A DNA stretch of 64,000 nucleotides from an uncultured bacterium (lineage in GTDB: Bacteria; Cyanobacteriota; Vampirovibrionia; Gastranaerophilales; Gastranaerophilaceae), in assembly GCA_949035555.1 (NCBI GenBank), contig CAROLD010000004.1:22957-86956 (forward strand), in the 5' to 3' direction. The notes under the pieces were generated by a model that saw only the letters and a list, made by a program, of their open reading frames with translations, was not told the origin of the DNA and did no database searches. Both the position numbers and the translations under genes were made by a program. This document shows, piece by piece, positions 61,212 through 64,000 of the stretch. The first letter of the stretch is position 1. Each line of letters opens with the position of its first letter.

Positions 61212-62075
61212 ATGGTAACTTTTCTGGCAATACTTATACGAATATTTTCAAACTCTATGTCAAATGTTTTTCAAAAACAATTGACCGAAAAATTTATGCA
61301 TCCTGTTTTGATAAATTTTATAATGTATTTTGGCTTAAGTATTTGTTGTATAGGGCTTATCAGAGACGTTGATTTTGCGGGTTTCGGCTTTTGCGTCTGG
61401 AGCAGTGCTGTAATTTGTGGTTTCTTCGGGGCTATAGGGAATTATTATCTGGTTAAAGCTCTTGAAAACGGAGAATTGTCGATACTTGGTCCGATTAATG
61501 CTTATAAGTCAGTTGTTGCCATGCTTGCGGCACTTGTGTTGTTGAAAGAAATTCCGTCGTTCCTTGCTATTGTCGGTATTATTCTGGTCATTGCAGGAAG
61601 TTATGTCGTTTTTGGAACTCAAAAGGAAGGGTTTTCGTTAAAACTTTTAAAGCGGAAAGATATTCAATACAGAATTTTTGCTTTAATCTTTACTGCGATT
61701 GAAGCTGTTTTTATCAAAAATGTCATTGTTGCAACTGATATTAAAACATCTTTTGGTTTCTGGTGCTTCTTTGGAATGCTGTTTAGCGGAATAATCCTGC
61801 TCCTAAAACGGCAAAATTTTTGTTTTAATTCGCGTTTTGCAGTATCAAGATTATTGTTAATAATTGTTATGATGGGAATGATGCAGTACAGCACGAATTT
61901 TGTATTTGCCAGAATGAATGTTAGTTATGCCCTTGCTTTATTTCAATTGTCTGCAATATTATCTGTAATTTTAGGCTGGCGATATTTTCAAGAAGACCAA
62001 ATTCGTCAAAAAATCCTTGGCAGTTTAATTATGACAGTTGGTGCTGCGATGATTATTCTTTTTCCAGATATTTAA
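61212..62075 (+). CDS. EamA/DMT-family transporter
   Basis: 287 residues, about ten membrane helices in two EamA halves. AVICGFFGAIGNYYLVKALENGELSILGPINAY is typical of the first half, and SYALALFQLSAILSVILGWRYFQED of the second. It is probably an inner-membrane metabolite exporter; substrate unknown. Its 3' end overlaps the convergent ADP-ribosyltransferase-like gene by 23 nt. Confidence 0.85.
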   Translation: MVTFLAILIRIFSNSMSNVFQKQLTEKFMHPVLINFIMYFGLSICCIGLIRDVDFAGFGFCVWSSAVICGFFGAIGNYYLVKALENGELSILGPINAYKSVVAMLAALVLLKEIPSFLAIVGIILVIAGSYVVFGTQKEGFSLKLLKRKDIQYRIFALIFTAIEAVFIKNVIVATDIKTSFGFWCFFGMLFSGIILLLKRQNFCFNSRFAVSRLLLIIVMMGMMQYSTNFVFARMNVSYALALFQLSAILSVILGWRYFQEDQIRQKILGSLIMTVGAAMIILFPDI

Positions 62076-63027
62076 CTTTTATAATGTTATTTTGTGTGTC
62101 AAATCCTGTGACCATAAATTTTGAATTTTTATCCAGAAGAAATTCCGCTTCCCGCCAGTGTTGCCTGTCAATGTTGAAGATTTTTTCTATATCAATATAT
62201 TCAGAGTCTTTTGGAAATTCTATTTCTAAAATAGGGTTTCCTGATTGAAATCTTTGTGCAACTTTTAAATCTCTGGTAGTTGAACAAAATGATTTTTCGG
62301 TAAAAACTTCACCTACAGTGCTTAATTTTTTAATATCGGAATCGGAAAGATTTGGCAACGCTCGATATAATGTTGCGTTTTCACTGTTTTTAAATATTTT
62401 TGTTTTATCTGAAAATAGTTTTGTAAGATTTTCTATTACATTTTCCATTTCAGTCCTGAAAGAACCTGAGTAAGCATCTCTGCCACAGCGTAGTTTGTCA
62501 TGAATTGCATCAGGATGGTATTTGTAATATTTCAGGGCTTCAATGTCAGATTTTGAATAGTGGGTGATTACAGAATCTGCACAATTTAAAATATCAATTT
62601 CTCCTGTAATTTTATTATGCATAAATATTTTGTCAGGATGTCCATCATTTGTAAAATACATACATGCATTTTTGTTTTCATTATACAAACCTTTAAATCC
62701 CTTTATTTCATCTCCGATACGAAAACGGCAAAGATTTTCTTTTGAAGAAATCATTGGTCTGTGAATATGTTCATCGGATGCTAAAAGATTGTTTTCTTTA
62801 AGTAAATTTTGAACACTGTTTATTAACTCATCTGTTTTATTCCGAATATTAATTGACGCTTTTGAATATGTCGCAGAAATTTCAGCCCCTTTTTGAGGAG
62901 CGTCTGTCGAAATTTTGGTTATGCTGCTGTTTAATTCTTCAGCAGATAAAGGTTTTATCTCCATATGAGACACTTTCTTGAAAAGCGGACTGTTTAAAAT
63001 ATCAGACGAGTCTAATTTAAGTTTCAT
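62053..63027 (-). CDS. ADP-ribosyltransferase-like protein (R-S-E class)
   Basis: I use ATG 63027 (324 residues) with GAAGG upstream; a TTG five codons earlier is possible. The C-terminal third matches ADP-ribosyltransferase exoenzymes: ATLYRAL (Arg about 222), FTEKSFCSTTRD (STS-like about 249-251), a NPILEIEFP strand and HWREAEFLL giving E-x-E (about 293 and 295), the R-S-ExE set of arginine-type or iota/VIP2-like enzymes. The N-terminal 190 residues have no recognised domain and no signal peptide. It could be a secreted effector or toxin; no immunity gene is obvious. Confidence 0.7.
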   Translation of the reverse strand: MKLKLDSSDILNSPLFKKVSHMEIKPLSAEELNSSITKISTDAPQKGAEISATYSKASINIRNKTDELINSVQNLLKENNLLASDEHIHRPMISSKENLCRFRIGDEIKGFKGLYNENKNACMYFTNDGHPDKIFMHNKITGEIDILNCADSVITHYSKSDIEALKYYKYHPDAIHDKLRCGRDAYSGSFRTEMENVIENLTKLFSDKTKIFKNSENATLYRALPNLSDSDIKKLSTVGEVFTEKSFCSTTRDLKVAQRFQSGNPILEIEFPKDSEYIDIEKIFNIDRQHWREAEFLLDKNSKFMVTGFDTQNNIIKVKYLEKE

Positions 63028-63147
63028 ACCATTAACCTTCAATTATATAAATAAAAACAAAATACGCAGCAAAATTGCGTAAAAAATAAAAATAATACTT
63101 GTAATTATATTTTCAAATGCTAAAATAACTTTGTAAATATCAAATAA

Positions 63148-63218
63148 TCCCGGATCGTCTAGTGGCAGGACGAAAGATTCTGGCTCTTTTAACGGTGGTT
63201 CGAATCCATCTCCGGGAG
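63148..63218 (+). tRNA. tRNA-Gln (CTG)
   Basis: 71 nt: acceptor TCCCGGA / TCCGGGA, D-arm GTCTAGTGGCAGGAC, anticodon stem AAAGA/TCTTT with loop TTCTGGC (anticodon CTG), T-arm GGTGG TTCGAAT CCATC. Discriminator G73 and the U1-A72 pair fit glutamine tRNAs. CCA is not encoded. Confidence 0.88.
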
Positions 63219-63222
63219 TTTT

Positions 63223-63248
63223 AAAACGGCTGTCAAAGTCGTTTTTTT
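63223..63248 (+). terminator. Weak terminator after tRNA-Gln
   Basis: AAAACG / CGTTTT with an 11-base loop, then a T-tract. It overlaps the 3' end of the convergent gene at 63247. Confidence 0.4.
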
Positions 63249-63909
63249 ATATTTTATCTGAAGCCCATTTGATTATTTTTTTATATAAGTTTTCAATTTC
63301 TTCTTTGTTCTTAGTTGAAATTTCAGTTTTATTAATGCAAATGTTTAGGATTTCTTTATCTGTTCCTGATAACTTTTCAATAAGCTTTTTTTTCGATGGA
63401 ACGTAATTATTAGTATCTATAAAATATTTTGCCTGTAGAATAAAAAATGTCATTTTATAAAAGTTTTGTAAATCTTCAATATAGTTATTTGAATGCACAA
63501 AGCTATGTACTGCCGCATGGTAAAGTGTTTCAGAACTTGTTTTGATAGTTTTTTGGATATCCCCTAATGAGGGAGGTTCCGTAATATCCGCCAAATTTCC
63601 AAATATCGGTTTTGTGTCATAGAAAAATTGGAATAAATCAGTTTTAGACCAGTTTTGCAGTTCTTTTTTGCCTGAAATGAACCCGCAAGCTTTTTCTTTA
63701 TATGGCATTTCTTTTACGATTTGTCTATATTCTTTTAAATCTTCAAATCTTAGTTCGTCTAAAATAATAACTACATCAATATCGCTGTCCGTTGTGGCTT
63801 CGTTCCTGTTATAACTTCCCTGTAAACCTATAAAAAGCAAACGATTAGAAAATGATTTCTGTAATTTTTCTATTACTAACTCCAGCCAGTTATTTATATT
63901 AAACTCCAT
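63247..63909 (-). CDS. Nucleotidyltransferase-domain protein
   Basis: I use ATG 63909 with GGAG upstream (220 residues). IGLQGSYNRNEATTDSDIDVVIIL is the GS-x10-DxD motif of the polymerase-beta nucleotidyltransferase superfamily (MNT/KNT type), with both Asp present. A helical C-terminal region (residues about 110-220) resembles antibiotic nucleotidyltransferase or HEPN-partner helices. Substrate unknown. In a toxin-antitoxin setting a HEPN partner would be expected, but none is adjacent within the window. Confidence 0.78.
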   Translation of the reverse strand: MEFNINNWLELVIEKLQKSFSNRLLFIGLQGSYNRNEATTDSDIDVVIILDELRFEDLKEYRQIVKEMPYKEKACGFISGKKELQNWSKTDLFQFFYDTKPIFGNLADITEPPSLGDIQKTIKTSSETLYHAAVHSFVHSNNYIEDLQNFYKMTFFILQAKYFIDTNNYVPSKKKLIEKLSGTDKEILNICINKTEISTKNKEEIENLYKKIIKWASDKI

Positions 63910-64000
63910 AATAACTCCAATATTTTTTCTTCTATTATACCAGAAAAACACCAGCCTAAAATGGCTGTCCAAAAATTTGCACAGTCAAAATTATAACTAT

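Noticed and set aside
63247..63909. MNT/HEPN toxin-antitoxin pair
   Set aside because: No HEPN partner gene is adjacent within the window; the next bases upstream run to the window edge.
1..64000. CRISPR array
   Set aside because: The repeats seen (TTGCAC, TTGAAC, 133-bp copies) lack regularly spaced unique spacers and no cas genes are present.

Overview
The window is AT-rich DNA that looks chromosomal, with one large accessory region on its left side. I read it as a host-associated member of the non-photosynthetic sister lineage of Cyanobacteria (Vampirovibrionia/Melainabacteria, probably Candidatus Gastranaerophilales). The best marker is the DUF561 protein at 37016-37774, a family otherwise known mainly from cyanobacteria and plastids. 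Other pointers are an outer-membrane autotransporter and MlaE/MlaF pair (two membranes), tRNA genes without encoded CCA, an NPQFGA-type N-terminus on an acetyltransferase, and AT-biased codon use. The placement is inference from one window.

Region 1 (1-24 kb) is accessory. A partial leftward gene and a divergent XRE repressor share an operator-rich intergenic region. Next is a catalytic-domain-only tyrosine recombinase whose C-terminus seems to have been replaced at a junction. A defence island follows: an SF1 helicase fused to a Vsr/DUF559-like nuclease (+), a Hachiman-type operon hamA-hamB plus a tightly coupled third gene of unknown function (-), a complete type I restriction-modification operon hsdM-hsdS-hsdR (+), several small proteins, and an Mrr-type restriction endonuclease with a probable PUA/EVE-like reader domain (-). 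It ends in a Mu/Tn7-like transposition module (MuA-type DDE transposase, MuB/TniB-type ATPase, an orphan integrase core-binding domain and a small HTH protein). Here I see helically phased hexamer arrays and a candidate 12-bp terminal inverted repeat (16978 and 22254). Beyond it a rhuM-family gene lies between two 133-bp direct repeats (about 91 percent identical) that each carry phased TTGCAC/GTGCAA arrays.

Region 2 (24-48 kb) is ordinary core genome: tRNA-Met, dnaA-ruvA, a parvulin isomerase, mlaE-mlaF, a class I/II aminotransferase, cysK, ffh, a DAACS symporter, the DUF561 protein, an HtrA-like protease, a peptidoglycan and division operon (murC-murB-ddl-ftsQ, then polyprenyl synthase and lepB), two tandem GNAT-like paralogues and leuS.

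Region 3 (48-64 kb) is rich in surface and lineage-specific genes: a 1394-residue autotransporter whose signal-peptide region contains an in-frame G10 tract (a likely phase-variation switch), a charged helical-repeat protein, a secreted protein with a serpin-like C-terminus, a BlaI-type regulator, a glycosyltransferase with a Cys-rich tail, tsaC, an EF-hand protein, mnmE, an AIM24 protein, an EamA transporter, an ADP-ribosyltransferase-like protein, tRNA-Gln and a nucleotidyltransferase.

Six genes, including dnaA, mnmE and mlaE, have a sigma70-like -10 box exactly six bases before the ATG and no ribosome binding site, which points to frequent leaderless transcription. For novelty, the best candidates are the third gene of the Hachiman operon, the helicase-nuclease beside it, the phased DNA arrays of the Mu-like module, the phase-variable autotransporter and the ADP-ribosyltransferase.
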